DNA of 64,000 bases from Burhinus oedicnemus (GCA_008921705.1 VFFE01008918.1:2323028-2387027); one strand, 5' to 3'; shown: positions 1-11,995, counted from the stretch's first letter. Notes: generated from the letters alone by a model not told the origin. Numbers and translations are program-made.

Positions 1-3000
1 ATAGCTGCTGGTTTGAAAAATGAAACTTTTGGAAAAGTTCCATTGAACAAAGCAGGGCTGATGGCATAAATATATGCTAAGATCCTACAGAACTTAACAG
101 AGAATGATAGCTTCTTATAAGGGTATGGATCATCTTATAGAATAAATTAATTTTGTATCACCTTCAGCATGGCCCAAGAGCCATAAACAGAATATTTTGG
201 CTTTTTTTACTTTATTCTTAAATTATGTTACATTTTAATCTGAGATTTAATATTGTCGTTTACAGAGAACACATGGTCAATTTTTTCACACCCTTTTTCT
301 TTAGAGCTTTTCATTTCTTCCTGATTCTGCATTTTAATAAAAAGCAGAAAAAGTATGCAAAATATAACACATTGAGCTCTGCTTTCAAGAACAAGCAGAA
401 TGTTTACTCTTGAATTAAAATAAAAAACCTATATGTCAGCATATTTAATTTTGAGTTTATATGAATTTGAGTCATTAAGCTTAAGTCTAGACTCAGAATG
501 ACTTTTTTTTCCTGTCATCTGGTTTTAATTGGATCATAATTTTATGTCTTCACAGAATGACTCTCACATGTTACTAGTTTTTTAACAAAAATATATATAT
601 ATATATAGGAAAAGACTTGATTTTCCCCTATCACTTCCTATTTCCATTTCTCAAAGACTTAAAGAATCATTTAGCACTTTGAGGACTATTCCTCTCCTCC
701 TCTCCTGTTTCTCAGAAGAATTTCCAAAAAGAGAGGAGGAAGTTCCCCCTATCTCTTTTACAAAGTTAATTGTTCCCTTGTGGCATGAGTCGCTGAAATG
801 GGAAACATGAAAAGAAAGTCTGCAAGGTAAAGCTCCCAGGGCTCCCATGGATGCTCACTTCAATCACCAAAGGTTTGGAAATGCATTGGGGATCAGATAT
901 GTTAATCATTTAAAATTGGTGCCTAAATCCAAATATACCAGAGTGAAAATACAGAAAGCTGCTGCATTTCCCCCTCCCAAGAAGCAGCGTTTCAGTTAGC
1001 AGCCATGTTCACAGCAGCTGTTCCTGCTGTGTCCGAGTCCTCCTCGCTCCCCTTAAGCAGTGTAATATTCATGTCTGTGCTTCGTCTGTGCTCGGATATC
1101 TGTATTCACATAAGCAGCTATTCCTCGTTTCTTCATTTCCATCACAACAACACTCAACACATAACCAAGGCACTCTGATTTTACGGTGCCTGTTGTAATG
1201 GAATATGCTAAACAGGGAAAAGTGTAGTACTGCAACTGAAAGCATTAATAATTCCTGGCAGATAAATAGGCATACATCATGATATATCTAAATAACAGTA
1301 AAAATTTTATAGCTCTAAACAAATTATAAACAATAACAATAATGGGTAAATAAGAGTTTAGTATTTATTCTTCTTCACCTTTTTTGTCTAAAATAAACAT
1401 GTAAAGTCAGACCACATTTTCAACACGAAATCTGCAAACATAAGCACTTGGTACTTCTTTGCTACTTAATGAAAACTAAGATCCCAAGTAATAATAAAAA
1501 AAAAAAAAGAAAGCAACTCCTAGAGCTGAGGTTTCAAGAAAAAAATTAATATTGTTTGATTCATGACAAAATCATAAAAACTGACATCAAAATTAAGGTG
1601 GACTTTTCACTGTATTCTCACACAAATTAAAAGCAGGCTGTGCTCTAGGAGAATAAATTTTGTAATTCCTAATTTTTCCTCAAAAGTGAATTGCCTAAAT
1701 AAATAGAAAAATAAATGCTGTTAAAATGTGACTGCGGAATTTACTCTATCTCTTCTTTCATTCCTTTCCATTTATTTAACAATTTCTTCTGAAACTACCT
1801 CTGCTTGCCATCGGATTTCTAAAGGCTCAGTGAAAACCTGTGTCACTGCCAACTGCTGCTGCACCTGATGTTTTATTTCCACAGCTCTCTCCAAACTTGC
1901 GCATGAACCTTAAGACCTGAGCTCGTTTATGAGGCAAACCTTTGCTTCCAACCTCATGCAAAATAGCCAGTGGTATCATATATTAGGCATAAGGTTTATT
2001 CTTTAACCGCTGCACATGGTTAAATTTACAGTGATGTTAACTGGGGTTCGATGTGTACATTAACAGGAGGCTGGAGGCCTAACTGAATTCCTTTCTGGTA
2101 TATTCAAAGTCACCATAGGTGTTATTTATGCCACTTCTGTTCTTAGTGCCTTTGCCAAAAAATGAAAGTCAGTCCAACACGGTTGTCATCTAAAAATAAA
2201 CACCAATGAGATCTTCTTCCTGTGGACTGTAAGGTCATTCTGTAACTCAGCATGGTTCATTGATCTCTTCTACCCCCTGTGCCTCTCCAGATTTATTGGA
2301 AATCTGTTCAAAGGGGAGTATATCTTACCGTGCACTACTCTAGGAACTGCTGCTAAACGCTGAGTAAAAGATTCTCTTCTACTCTATTCCTTGTCCTTAG
2401 AGACAGAGCCAAGGAAAATCTTCCCAAGTCTCTCAGACATCAGCCGAAAACAGATGAGCTGGGAATACAGGTTGAATACTGCTGCTCTTCCTTTGGACAA
2501 GTTCATTAGTTCAGGAAACACCTTGGGACCAATTCACGTCAGTCTGTGTCTGTATTGCTTCTTTCATTAGCGTGAAGTGCCTTAAAGTAATTTGAGTCAA
2601 TGATCTGATTATTAATAAAGAACAGCACTGGACACAGGTCAGACATGCCCGCTTTGTAGTCGTCTTCTTTTTAATATGTCACAGTATTAAACAGTACTGT
2701 GGAGAGAGAAATCACATTACAACTAGCAAGAGAGGTATCTACCTATTTACTTCCTGTCAACCTAATCATATCATGGCATAGGGCAGTTCAAGCAGTCATG
2801 TAAACATATGTAACTTATTAGAAAAAAGTTGAGTTTCATCCACATTCGCTCAGGTTACGTCCCCTCTTCACAGTAAATTCTGATATAAAGGGAAAAATAC
2901 AAACACATGTGCTGGGAGTTTTACGGGAAGCTCAGCAGCTGGAATCTAATTGCTGAAGTTTGATTCATTTTTTTGTTATTTTCCTTTTTTCTTTCTTTAA

Positions 3001-4394
3001 AATAAAAGTTTCTAGCAAGACTAATGTATGTGCACTCAAGCCAGTGGTATGTGTTGTATTAGTACAGTGGCTCACAAGCAATAGGATCCTGGGGTTTGTG
3101 GAGCTCCACCAAAACAAAGGGCTCACCTTCAAGCTGCCCCTGGAAAGCAGTGTGCAAAAAGGGAGAGGGTCTCAGTACTTCGAGAAAAAGTAAGATGAAG
3201 CACTTGAATTCCTTTGATTCCTACTACAGAGGCACATCTGACAAAACAAATATGCGTCAGGCTTTTTAGTAAAGTGTTATCTTCTGCTTTCCCCTACTGC
3301 TGGGCCAGGCAGCTGCGTGCCCCTTCCCCATCTGGACCTCAATTCTGTTTTCCCTCTGTTCTCTATTGCTTTTGAATGTGAACACTTACCTGCTTTTGGC
3401 CTCATGTTTTTGCTGTCAAGTGTATAATTGTGGGCTAGAAAGGCTATGCTCTCAAGTCCTAATAATGGAAGACTCTTCCTCACCCCGTAAATTTGATAGG
3501 ATGTTCTCTTTAAACCATTATGTGATGAACAGTATATAATATTAACAGTCTTTTTTGTCTGCCTCAACTTCTTCCTTCTTACCAAAGGAGAAGTGGTGCT
3601 GAAGAGGCAACAGAGTTCAGGAATGCAATATTTCTGTTTGAGTAGACATTCAAACACCTCTACCTCTTGTATTCTCCAAAGACATCCCCGCCTTCATGAC
3701 CTCTCTAGCTTCCACCCAGTGGATTCCTTTACTCTGTCCCCTGAAACAAACATGCAGTCCATACGGTGAACTTTACCTAAATAAATGCAATGGTATTTTA
3801 AGCCCATGGGTGAAAGACGCTATTTCAGCCCAGCAGAATGGCATGCAAGAAACTCCACTGTCATACTTGTATACTGCGACTAGCTAGTTCTCTGTGAATT
3901 TCTCTTAAGAAGTTTTAAGGTCTTTTGCTTGCTATCATTACTTCATATTTCATTTTTAAGTCAGGGTGTAACTTAATTAGCAATAATTAGTGAATCAGCT
4001 GGGTGAGTTGCTAAAGGAGTAACTTTCTTCCACTCCATGCAAACTGAACGCAAGGCTGTTTTCAAGGAGGCATAATCAAAACTTCAATAGATACACACAC
4101 GTGGTTGTCCTATTTCTGCGTACGTGCTACAAGTAGGGTGGCAGACTTGCTTGCCTGGTGCGTAACTCCTGCATGAGAAGCATATGAAAAATGCTTTGTA
4201 CAATTTATTTTCTTTCTTAAACTAGATAAACATCATCATAAACCCAGCCCAAAATATTCTCAATTCTCACAAGCTCCCTTCCCAGTATACAGTAATTCCA
4301 GCTCAAATTTGTAGCCCAGTCCATCAAATAAACACAACAATGCCCTTGAAATTCAATTTTACTAACTAGTCCAAATTCCCGAGATTTACACAGT
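1..4394. other. AT-rich non-coding stretch, no gene recognised
   Basis: Mostly AT-rich sequence with short A and T runs. Open frames here are short, or in the longest case (about 126 codons on the minus strand at 3277-3657) show no family signature that I recognise. A short AT dinucleotide run lies at 590-607. No repeat family, exon or RNA gene can be supported. The right edge is set by the start of recognisable CR1 coding sequence. Confidence 0.6.
590..607. repeat. (AT)n microsatellite
   Basis: Nine AT dinucleotides in a row, directly readable. Too short to have an evident role. Confidence 0.9.
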
Positions 4395-4396
4395 CT

Positions 4397-5525
4397 GTGA
4401 GCATGAGGACCATGACATCCCTGCACTCTGCATGCACCAGTTCTGATGCAGCTTCCCAGATGGAGCTCTCCCAGGCGTTGGGCTGCAGGGTGGGCCCAGC
4501 ACCTATGCCGGTGTTGGGTGTCAGCGGTGAGCATGCCTGCGGGAGCTGTGCGCAGGTAGAGGAGCTCCTCCACTTAGTGATGGAGCTCAGGGAGGAGATA
4601 AGCAGGTTGAGAACTATCAGGGAGTGTGAGAGGGAGGCAGATACTTGGAGTCGTACCCTGCCTCTCGTGAGAGAAACCCAGCAGGCAGACAGAGCCGCTG
4701 CTACTGAGAACTCCCTGTTCCTCCCTCTGACTGACTGAACATGGTGACTTGGGGAACAGGGGGCAATGGCAAGATGTTCCTGCCTGACGCAACAGGCGCC
4801 AGAGGCGTGTCTGCCCAGTGACTACCCCACCTTCCCAGGTGCCATTGCAGAACAGATACAGTGCTCTGCGAGGGGAACTGGACAAGGGTGAGGATGACAG
4901 TTTTTCCAGCTTGGAGGTGTCATGTAGGCCTAGTCTGACCACCCCCCACATCACAGAATCATAGAATCATAGAATGGTTTAAGGTTGGAAGGGAACTACC
5001 TCAATAAAAAATAAAAGATGGGTCATTGTCATAGGTGACTTGCTTCTGAAGGGAATGGAAGGCCCGATATGTAGACTGGACCTGCTGTATAGGGAAGTCT
5101 GCTGCCTCCCTGGGGCCTGGGTTAACGATGTAAAGAAGAAACTTATGGCCCTAGTATGGCCCTCAGATTATTATCCCCTTCTGCTCTTTCAGGTAGGCAG
5201 TGATGAAGTAGGGAGGAGAAGTCCAAGGGCAATGAAGAGAAATTTCAGGGCCTTGGGATGACTGGTCAAGAGATCAGGAGCACAAGTCATGTTCTCCTCT
5301 ACCCCTCCAGTTGTGGGGAATGATGAAGGGGCAAACAGGAAGAGTCAGCAGATCAATAGCTGGCTCCAAGACTGGTGCTACCAGCAGGACTTTGGGTTCT
5401 TTGACCATGGCTTGATTTACAGGACACCAGGCCTGCTGGTAACAGATGGGAAAAGCCTATGTCACAGAGGGTAAAGGGTTCTAGGACAAGAGTTAGCAGG
5501 ACTCATTGAGAGGGCTTTAAACTAG
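4397..5525 (+). pseudogene. CR1 ORF1 remnant (coiled coil + SGNH/GDSL esterase-like domain)
   Basis: ORF1 of CR1 elements encodes an RNA-binding/chaperone-type protein whose C-terminal part is an SGNH-hydrolase (esterase)-like domain. The N-terminal piece is open at 4397-4738. It carries a Cys-containing stretch then a heptad-like helix at residues about 51-84, with motif ELLHLVMELREEISRLR. The frame then shifts, and PLQNRY at about 4842-4860 matches the usual ORF1 linker. A nested CR1 tail interrupts it at 4951-5001. The esterase-like part resumes near 5010 with block I read as VIVIGD at 5022-5039. The codon after GD is TTG (Leu) where SGNH enzymes have the nucleophile Ser, so the active site looks lost. 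A frameshift near 5262-5290 follows, then block V reads DGKSL where DGxHL is expected, so the catalytic His also appears replaced. A stop at 5472-5474 precedes the usual end motif ELAGLIERALN, which terminates at 5525. Domain identity is established for the family; loss of activity is inference. Confidence 0.85.
4951..5001 (-). mobile_element. Nested ~50-bp CR1 3'-tail fragment, antisense, inside ORF1
   Basis: This segment contains two ATAGAATC-type units followed by GGTTGGAAGGGA. That is the reverse complement of a CR1 3' end, and it interrupts the + strand ORF1 between the linker motif and the esterase-like domain. Its tail unit (ATTCTATG) differs from the tail of the surrounding element (GTGATTCT), so it derives from another CR1 subfamily. 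The simplest reading is an extremely 5'-truncated later CR1 insertion. Template switching during reverse transcription is an alternative. Confidence 0.75.
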
Positions 5526-5593
5526 ATTCAAAGGGGGATGGGGATGTAACTGGGCTTGCCAGAGAGGAGCCCGGGTGCAGTAGTGCAGCACTT

Positions 5594-8433
5594 GTGGGGC
5601 AGCGTGCTAGTGTTTTTGAGAATCAGAAGGCCTACCACCCCTCACAGGCAAAAACTACACATTCATCTGCCTCTCTGAAATGCTTATACACCAATGCACA
5701 CAGCATGGGGAATAAACAGGAAGAACTGGAGATCTGTGTGCCGTCGCAGGGCCATGATCTCATCACGGTTACTGAGACATGGTGGGATAGCTCACATGAC
5801 TGGAACGCTGTCATGGATGGCTATGTCCTCTTTAGGAAACACAGGCCAGCAAGGCGAGATGGTGGAGTTGCTCTTTATGTGAGAGAGCAACTGGAATGCA
5901 TTAAGCTGTCCCTGGGGGCAGATGAAGAGAGAGTCAAGAGCTTCTGGATAAGGATTAAGGGGAAGGCTAACATGAGGGACACTGTTGTGGGTGTTTATTA
6001 CAGACCACCTGATCAGGATGCAGAAGTTGATGAGGCCACCTACAGACAGCTGAGAGCTGCCTCACAATCACAGGCCTTGGTTCTCATGGGGGACTTCAAC
6101 CTCCCTGATATCTGCTGGGAAGGCTACACAGCTAGACATGTACAGTCCAGGAGGCCCCTCCAGTGTACTGATGATAACATTTTGACTCAGGTGGTGGAGG
6201 AATCGACAAGGAGAGGTGTACTACTGGACCTAGTACTGACCAAGAAAGAGGGACCGGTGGAGGACATTAAGGTTGGGGGCAGCCTTGGCTGATCATGACA
6301 AGATCGAGTTCAGGGTTATGTGCCGTAGGCATAAAATGACAAGTAAGGTTGCAATCTTGGACTTCAGGAGGGCTAACTTTGATCTCTTCAAGAAACTGCT
6401 TGGAGAAATCCCATGGGTTAGGGCTCTAGAGGGTAGGCGGGCTCAAGAGAGCTGGTTGATATTCAGGTATCACTTCCTCCAGGCTCAGGATCGGTGCATC
6501 CCTAAGAGCAAGAAATCAGGCAAGGGAAGCAGGAGACCTGCATGGTTGAGCAGGGAGCTTCTGGAAAAGCTCAAGTGGAAGAAGGAAGTTTACAGTAAGT
6601 GGAAGAAGGGACTGACCACTTGGGAAGACTACAAGAATGCTGCCAGAGGATAAATGCAGGGATAAAACGAGGAAAGCCAAGGCCTCCTTGGAATTAAATC
6701 TGGCAAGGGATGTCAAGGTCAACAGGAAGGGTTTCTTCAAGTACATCGGAGGCAAAAGGAAAACGAGAGAAAATGCAGGCCCGCTATTGAATGAGACAGG
6801 GGGTTTGGTGACAGATGATGCAGAGAAAGCGGAATTACTGAATGCCTTCTTTGCTTCAGGCTTTACTGCTCAGGCCAGCCCTCAGGAGTCCCAGACTTTA
6901 CAGGTAACAGAGAAAGTCTGGAGGAAGGAGGACTTTCCCTTGGATCAGGAGGATCAAGTTAGAGATCAGTTAAGTAAACTGGACATCCACAAGTCCATGG
7001 GTCCTGATGGGATGCACCCGCGAGTGCTGAGGGAGCTGGCAGAAGTCATTGCTGGGCCACTCTCCATCATCTTTGAAAGGTCCTGTAGAACAGGAGAGGT
7101 GCCTGAAGCCAATGTCACTCCAGTCTTCAGAAAGGGCAAGAAGGAAGACTTGGGAAACTACAGGCCAGTCAGCCTCACCTCCATCCCTGGAAAGATGATG
7201 GAACAGCTCATTCTGGGCGTCATCTCAAAGCATGTGGAGGAAAAGAAGGTTATCAGAAGTAGCTAACATGGATTCACCAAGGGGAAGTCATGTCTGACTA
7301 ATCTGATAGCCTTCTACGATGATGTGACTGGACAGATAGATGAGGGGAGGGCAGTGGATGTTGTCTACCTTGACTTCAGCAAGGCTTTCAACACTGTCTC
7401 CCACAGCATCCTCATAGGCAAGCTTAGGAAGTGTGGGTTGGATGAATGGACAGTGGGGTGGATTGAAAACTGGCTGGCAGATAGAGCTCAGAGGGTTGTG
7501 CTTAGTGGCACAGAGTCTAGTTGGAGGTCTGTGACAAGTGGTGTTCCCCAGGGGTCAGTACTGGGTCCAGTCCTGTTCAACATATTCATCAGTGACCTGG
7601 ATGAAGGGGCAGAGTGTACCATCAGCAAGTTTGCTGATGATACAAAATTGGGAGGGGTGGCTGACACACCGGAAGGCTGTGCTGCCATTCAGCGTGACTT
7701 GGACAGGCTGGAGAGTTGGACAGAGAGAAACCTCATGAAGTTCAACAAAGGCAAGTGTAGGGTACTGCATTTGGGGAGGAATAACCCCATGCACCAGTAC
7801 AGGTTAGGGGCTGACCTGCTGGAACGCAGTTCTGTGGAAAGGGACCTGGGAGTCCTGGTGGACAACAGGATGATCATGAGCCAGCAATGTGTCCTTGTGG
7901 CCAAGAAGGCCAATGGCATCCTGGGGTGCATCAAGAGGTGTGTGGCAAGCAGGTCGCAGGAGGTTATTCTCCCCCTCTAATCTGCCCTGGTGAGGCCTCA
8001 TCTGGAGTCCTGTGTCCAGTTCTGGGCTCTTCAGTTCCAGAAGGACAGGGAGCTGCTGGAGAGGGTACAGCAGAGGGCTACAGAGATGATTAGGGGACTG
8101 GAACATCTTCCTCATGAGGAAAGGCTGAGGGACTTGGGTCTTTTTAGTCTGGAGAAGAGAAGGCTCAGAGGGGATCTCATCAATGCTTATCAATACTTAA
8201 AGGGAGGGTGCCAGGAGGCTGGCACCAGTCTTTTTGCAGTGGTGCCCAGAGATAAAGCAAGAGGTAGTGGGCACAAACTTGACCATAGGAAGTTCCATCT
8301 AAACATGAGGAGGAACTTCTTTCCTTTGAGGGTGGCAGAGCACTGGAACAGGCCGCCCAGAGAGGTGGTGGAGTCTCCAACTCTGGAGACATTCCAAACC
8401 CGCCTGGATGCCATCCTGTGCAACCTGCTGTAG
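5594..8433 (+). pseudogene. CR1 ORF2 pseudogene: AP-like endonuclease + reverse transcriptase
   Basis: ORF2 supplies the endonuclease that nicks target DNA and the reverse transcriptase that copies element RNA. The start MGQRASVFENQ at 5594 begins a 232-residue open endonuclease segment with N34 (YTNAHS), E61 (TETWW), D167 and N169 (GDFNLP). The terminal DH pair lies in the next frame at 6291-6296 because of a small deletion near 6285-6291. The linker continues to about 6645, where a second frameshift returns to the frame used to the end. The RT has [15 protein letters not shown] (about 6996), [13 protein letters not shown], motif A YLDFSKAF with D at 7372-7374, [10 protein letters not shown], and the catalytic FADD at 7630-7641. 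The usual Asp after KAF is Asn (codon 7390-7392). In-frame TAA stops occur at 7264-7266 (Gln expected) and 7978-7980 (Tyr expected). The C-terminal part, with [19 protein letters not shown] and [10 protein letters not shown] type motifs, ends at TAG 8431-8433. Total length of about 945 codons fits a complete avian CR1 ORF2. Confidence 0.92.
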
Positions 8434-8495
8434 GTGACTCTGCTCTGTCAGGGGGGTTGGACTAGATGATCTCCAGAGGTCCCTTCCAACCCCTG

Positions 8496-8552
8496 TGATT
8501 CTGTGATTCTGTGATTCTGTGATTCTGTCATTCTGTCATTCTGTGATCTGTG
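8496..8552 (+). repeat. CR1 3' terminal 8-bp repeat tail
   Basis: Tandem units of the GTGATTCT/GTCATTCT type directly follow the CCCTTCCAACCC hallmark of the CR1 3' UTR. CR1 elements end in such short repeats in place of poly(A), and reverse transcription is thought to start there. About seven units are present and the last are degenerate. Confidence 0.9.
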
Positions 8553-10254
8553 TCTTCCGATATTGTAGCTTCTGCTTTGTAATGCTGGCCAGAAGGTATC
8601 CATTTGTTTTGCTAAATAGGTGTTCTTTTTTGATTCAGTAGCTTTCTTAGGAAATCTAAGATATCTCCACGTATTTTGCAGATAAGTGTTTAACATTACC
8701 TGGAAGGGTACAAAAGGTGTATGTTTCCTGACACTGTTCCTAGAGAAAAATGGTGAGATTGATCCCTCATGATTACAGGTAGTGAAGCCAGACTGGGAAA
8801 ACAAACATGCAGACAAACAAAGATATTAAGGAAGCATCAGGATACCACAGCACTGAATACTGTAACCTTTGCCACCAGCAGTTGGAGATAGGTAAGAACC
8901 TTACAAGACAATCCTAATAATCAGCATGCTGAACTGACAGCTATAATGGTAAAACACTGAAAAAGCAGCTAGTTTAAACTAGCAGAGCAAAGAAACCCCC
9001 CTGAAGTTGTGTTTAAATCTCACAGATAAATTAAACTATGCTTCATTTATTTTTTCTAGGATCTGTTGAGGTTTAGGGCCTTAAAGCAAGAGTTGGAACC
9101 CAGAGCTTCCCACTACCACCTATGAAATGAGCACTTCAGCTGTGGAGTTGGTGAGCCTTCTCTCTCTCTCTTTCTGTCTCCGTCCCCCTCTTTTTTTCTT
9201 CTTCTTGCTGTAGTACAATGTCTATTTCAATAGGTTTTTAATAAAGTGAAATTGCTTCAAAATGAATTCAAATAGTTGTTAAAATAGGATTTAAAATGGG
9301 ATTTACTGTAGACTTTGACTGTCCCAGGCCACACATACTCAATTACTTCTAGTTAGGGCAAATCATAGGAAAACTGGCTCTGAGTTATTTCAGGCAGAGA
9401 GGGCGACTGAGGTCCAGGTCCTCTGGATGTGAAATTAATGGTCTAACCACTGACTCTATATATAAAAGGGTAGCATTGAAACACACCATGTCTTACAAAA
9501 AATAGCAAGTGTGACTGACTGTTGTGTAAATGTGGTCACAGCACACCTGCTGGATTGAGCTCTTTCAAGGTTCCTGGTAATGCTGCATTTAACTTATAGA
9601 TCCAAGCCAGCCCAAAGCAGTGCAAAGTTGTCCAGCCTTGTTAAAACTGTGGCACTTTTGGACAGACACAGAGCAACACTTAAGGTATTTGAGGAACTCT
9701 TCTGCTGAAAACTGAGCCACTTCAGAGTTCAAGTGTTTCCAGAATAAGAAGTCATCTGAGTTGAGGTTGCTGACTTCCACTTGAGGAACTACAGCCCTTT
9801 CTGGAGTTACACATCAATTCACAACTGTAGGAAAAAAATAATCCCAAAGTATTGTTTTCCTATAGGTGCAGTACTTTAACTCCCCTTACACATGTAAATA
9901 AAATCTAGACCCAGTTTTCTCAGGATTGTATCCTGAGATATCCTTCCATTTCAAAATCAAATGTGAAAGAAAAAAGCCACCTACAAAACGTGCTGAGGAT
10001 CTGTAACAATTTTGCAGTTAATGTTTTTATCGAGACATGATTGAACTTCATGACCTCCCCAAGCTCTTCCCATCTGCTCAGCGAAACACAGGGTAAGAAA
10101 ACATGTCACTCCTGTAAATTGATCTTGAACTTTCCGATCTCACATCCAGGCCCTCCAAAAAATACTTAATGCCGTAACTAGAGTTGTAGTATACTCAGGT
10201 AAGAAAGAACATTAAGTTAGGCAGTCAAAATCTGGTTGTCTTCTTTCTAGTGTG

Positions 10255-10325
10255 AATCTGGAGTAATTTCACTGAAGTTAAAAGTGTAGGTCCTGATTTA
10301 CACTAGTGGAGATGAAAGCAAAATT
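10255..10325 (+). repeat. Possible ancient amniote interspersed repeat
   Basis: The pattern of a short palindromic-like GTAATTTCACTGAAG block followed by CCTGATTTACACTAGTG resembles an old amniote repeat that I recall as having TCAATGGAGTTAC followed by CTGATTTACACCAGTG. A similar arrangement occurs at 40028-40080. I cannot name the family with confidence. Confidence 0.3.
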
Positions 10326-11919
10326 TGACCAAGAGCATTTCTAAATTTATGGCCTTAGTAGATTGACTCAGGCTCTCTTTGGGGTTAAGTAAAAAAATAA
10401 GATATAATATCCTTCAAACCAATGCAATTGGGGCAGCTTTAAGCACTACACTTTACTTCTGAGTACAGAAAATACAAGTTTATTGTGCATGAGGGATCTT
10501 TTATTTTATCAAGATTGCTGAAAATATAGAGGAAACTAAATACACCCACACTAAAATTACATCCAGAAGCACATTTAAGCAAGACTTACACAACATTGTT
10601 AGAGGGGAAGAGCAACTACAGAAAGTGTCTGCTCTGATTTACTGTAAATCTCTCCCTGGGTGATTTTGATGACTCAAGACCTGAGAAGCTTAGAAAAATA
10701 TATATGACAGAGTCAGCTGCTGTTAACTGTATAAATACAAACAATAAATATTCTATCCCCCACTATGAAAGGAAATTAAAGTGCCCTGAGCACTGAAAGA
10801 GTAACACCACCACCAAAAGAATATTATATGTCATAAGCACTTACAATTAATGATCAAAAGGAGAAAAAAAATGCCCTAAGTCACTTTTTTAATAAGCTTT
10901 GTATTCATGAGCAACAAAATTAGCAGGCATGTCTCAGTTCAAATGCTACTGTAAATATTATTTAGTATCTGGAAAGTGACTGAAACATTTTAACATAGCA
11001 AAAATTTCAACAGAACAGTTTGTTACTCTAAGAAAACAGTAAGTCTTCAGCTGTGGTAATCAACTCGGTGTAATTGAATAGCTCTATACATATTTGAAAA
11101 AAACAAGGAAACAATCCTACTTCTGTATTCTGTCCACAGTTCATATTTAAGCCAGTCCAGCTCTAGACCCAGATCTAGATCTTAGAGTGAATTTATGTGA
11201 TAAACAGACACATTGGACAGAAGAACTGTGCCAAAGCTTAACAGTGATTGTACCTGCCTGATCCAAATCCCTTTGATAAAAATTTTCAACAAATCATTCT
11301 CACAAATATTTATTCTATTTTCAAGCTATTTGGACTCTTTTTTCATTTTCTTTTGGGCGTCTTTTACTTATTCTGAGTAAGTTGAAGCTTTCAGTAGTAT
11401 CAAACAGTCCTTTTCCATGGACTAAGTGGGTATCTTTTAGATACTACAAGCACAATATTTATTTAGATAAAAATATAGTTCAAAATGTGTTGCAGTGTTC
11501 CTCACCTAATATCTGAGAGTCAATACTTAGAACTTTTAAGAAAAAATGAGTTGTGCTCACACGGACAATGGAGTAGGCTGAGATTCAGAAGACCTTTGCT
11601 TCACTGTTTTTCCTTGTCTTGGTACTGGTGATGATGTTGGGAACATCACTTGGGCTATATACTGAGGAGGAAATAAAATCTGCTCAGGATCATTTTCTGC
11701 CCAGGAATCCAAGCAGAATACCCCATATCTTTACTGTTTCACTCTTTTAACTGTCAAAACATGCAAGATCTCCAGAGTAATGGTCCAAAGCCTGTGCTGA
11801 CTCCTGAACTGTGAGTGAGATAGGTTTGAAACCTGTCTGTCCTTTGCTGTACATGATTGAATTTTAGTATCTGGTTGGGGTGCTATTTAGTTTACCTGTA
11901 TAGATGTAGGTTTTACTTC

Positions 11920-11995
11920 TCTCTTATACAGTTTCCCCATCTGTAAGAAGGGGAACACGATACCTGCTTCCCCTACAGCACACTTTGTAATCTAT
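11920..11995 (+). mobile_element. Possible MIR-like SINE remnant
   Basis: The stretch has CAGTTTCCCCATCTGTAAG followed by an A/G-rich run and ATACCTGCTTCCCC. This matches the well-known 3' half of MIR-type core SINEs (cagtttcctcatctgtaaaa). MIR relatives predate the amniote radiation, so decayed copies in a bird are plausible. Only the core-tail portion is convincing. The upstream sequence at 11565-11615 may be the 5' part. Confidence 0.45.

Larger units (their letters stand above)
4395..8552 (+). mobile_element. CR1 LINE retrotransposon, nearly full length, degenerate
   Basis: A non-LTR retrotransposon of the CR1 clade, about 4.16 kb against about 4.5 kb for a complete avian CR1. From left to right it shows ORF1 remnants, a short inter-ORF spacer (5526-5593), ORF2 with endonuclease and reverse transcriptase, and a short 3' UTR (8434-8495) with the CR1 hallmark CCCTTCCAACCC. 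It closes with a tail of about seven 8-bp units of the GTGATTCT type. The GC-rich 5' UTR expected of a full copy is missing, because the AT-rich flank meets ORF1 directly near 4395, so the copy is slightly 5'-truncated. Insertion is by target-primed reverse transcription, and CR1 normally leaves no clear target duplication; none is visible. The copy is inactive because both ORFs are broken. Confidence 0.95.

Noticed and set aside
3277..3657. Minus-strand open frame of 126 codons
   Set aside because: No recognisable domain, no splice or promoter context, and composition like the flanks; a frame of this length can occur by chance in 64 kb.
4217..4573. Minus-strand open frame of 118 codons
   Set aside because: It straddles the CR1 5' boundary and lies antisense to CR1 ORF1, so it is a shadow frame.
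7488..8193. Several open frames antisense to or out of frame with the CR1 RT
   Set aside because: They overlap the in-frame RT motifs and have no motifs of their own.
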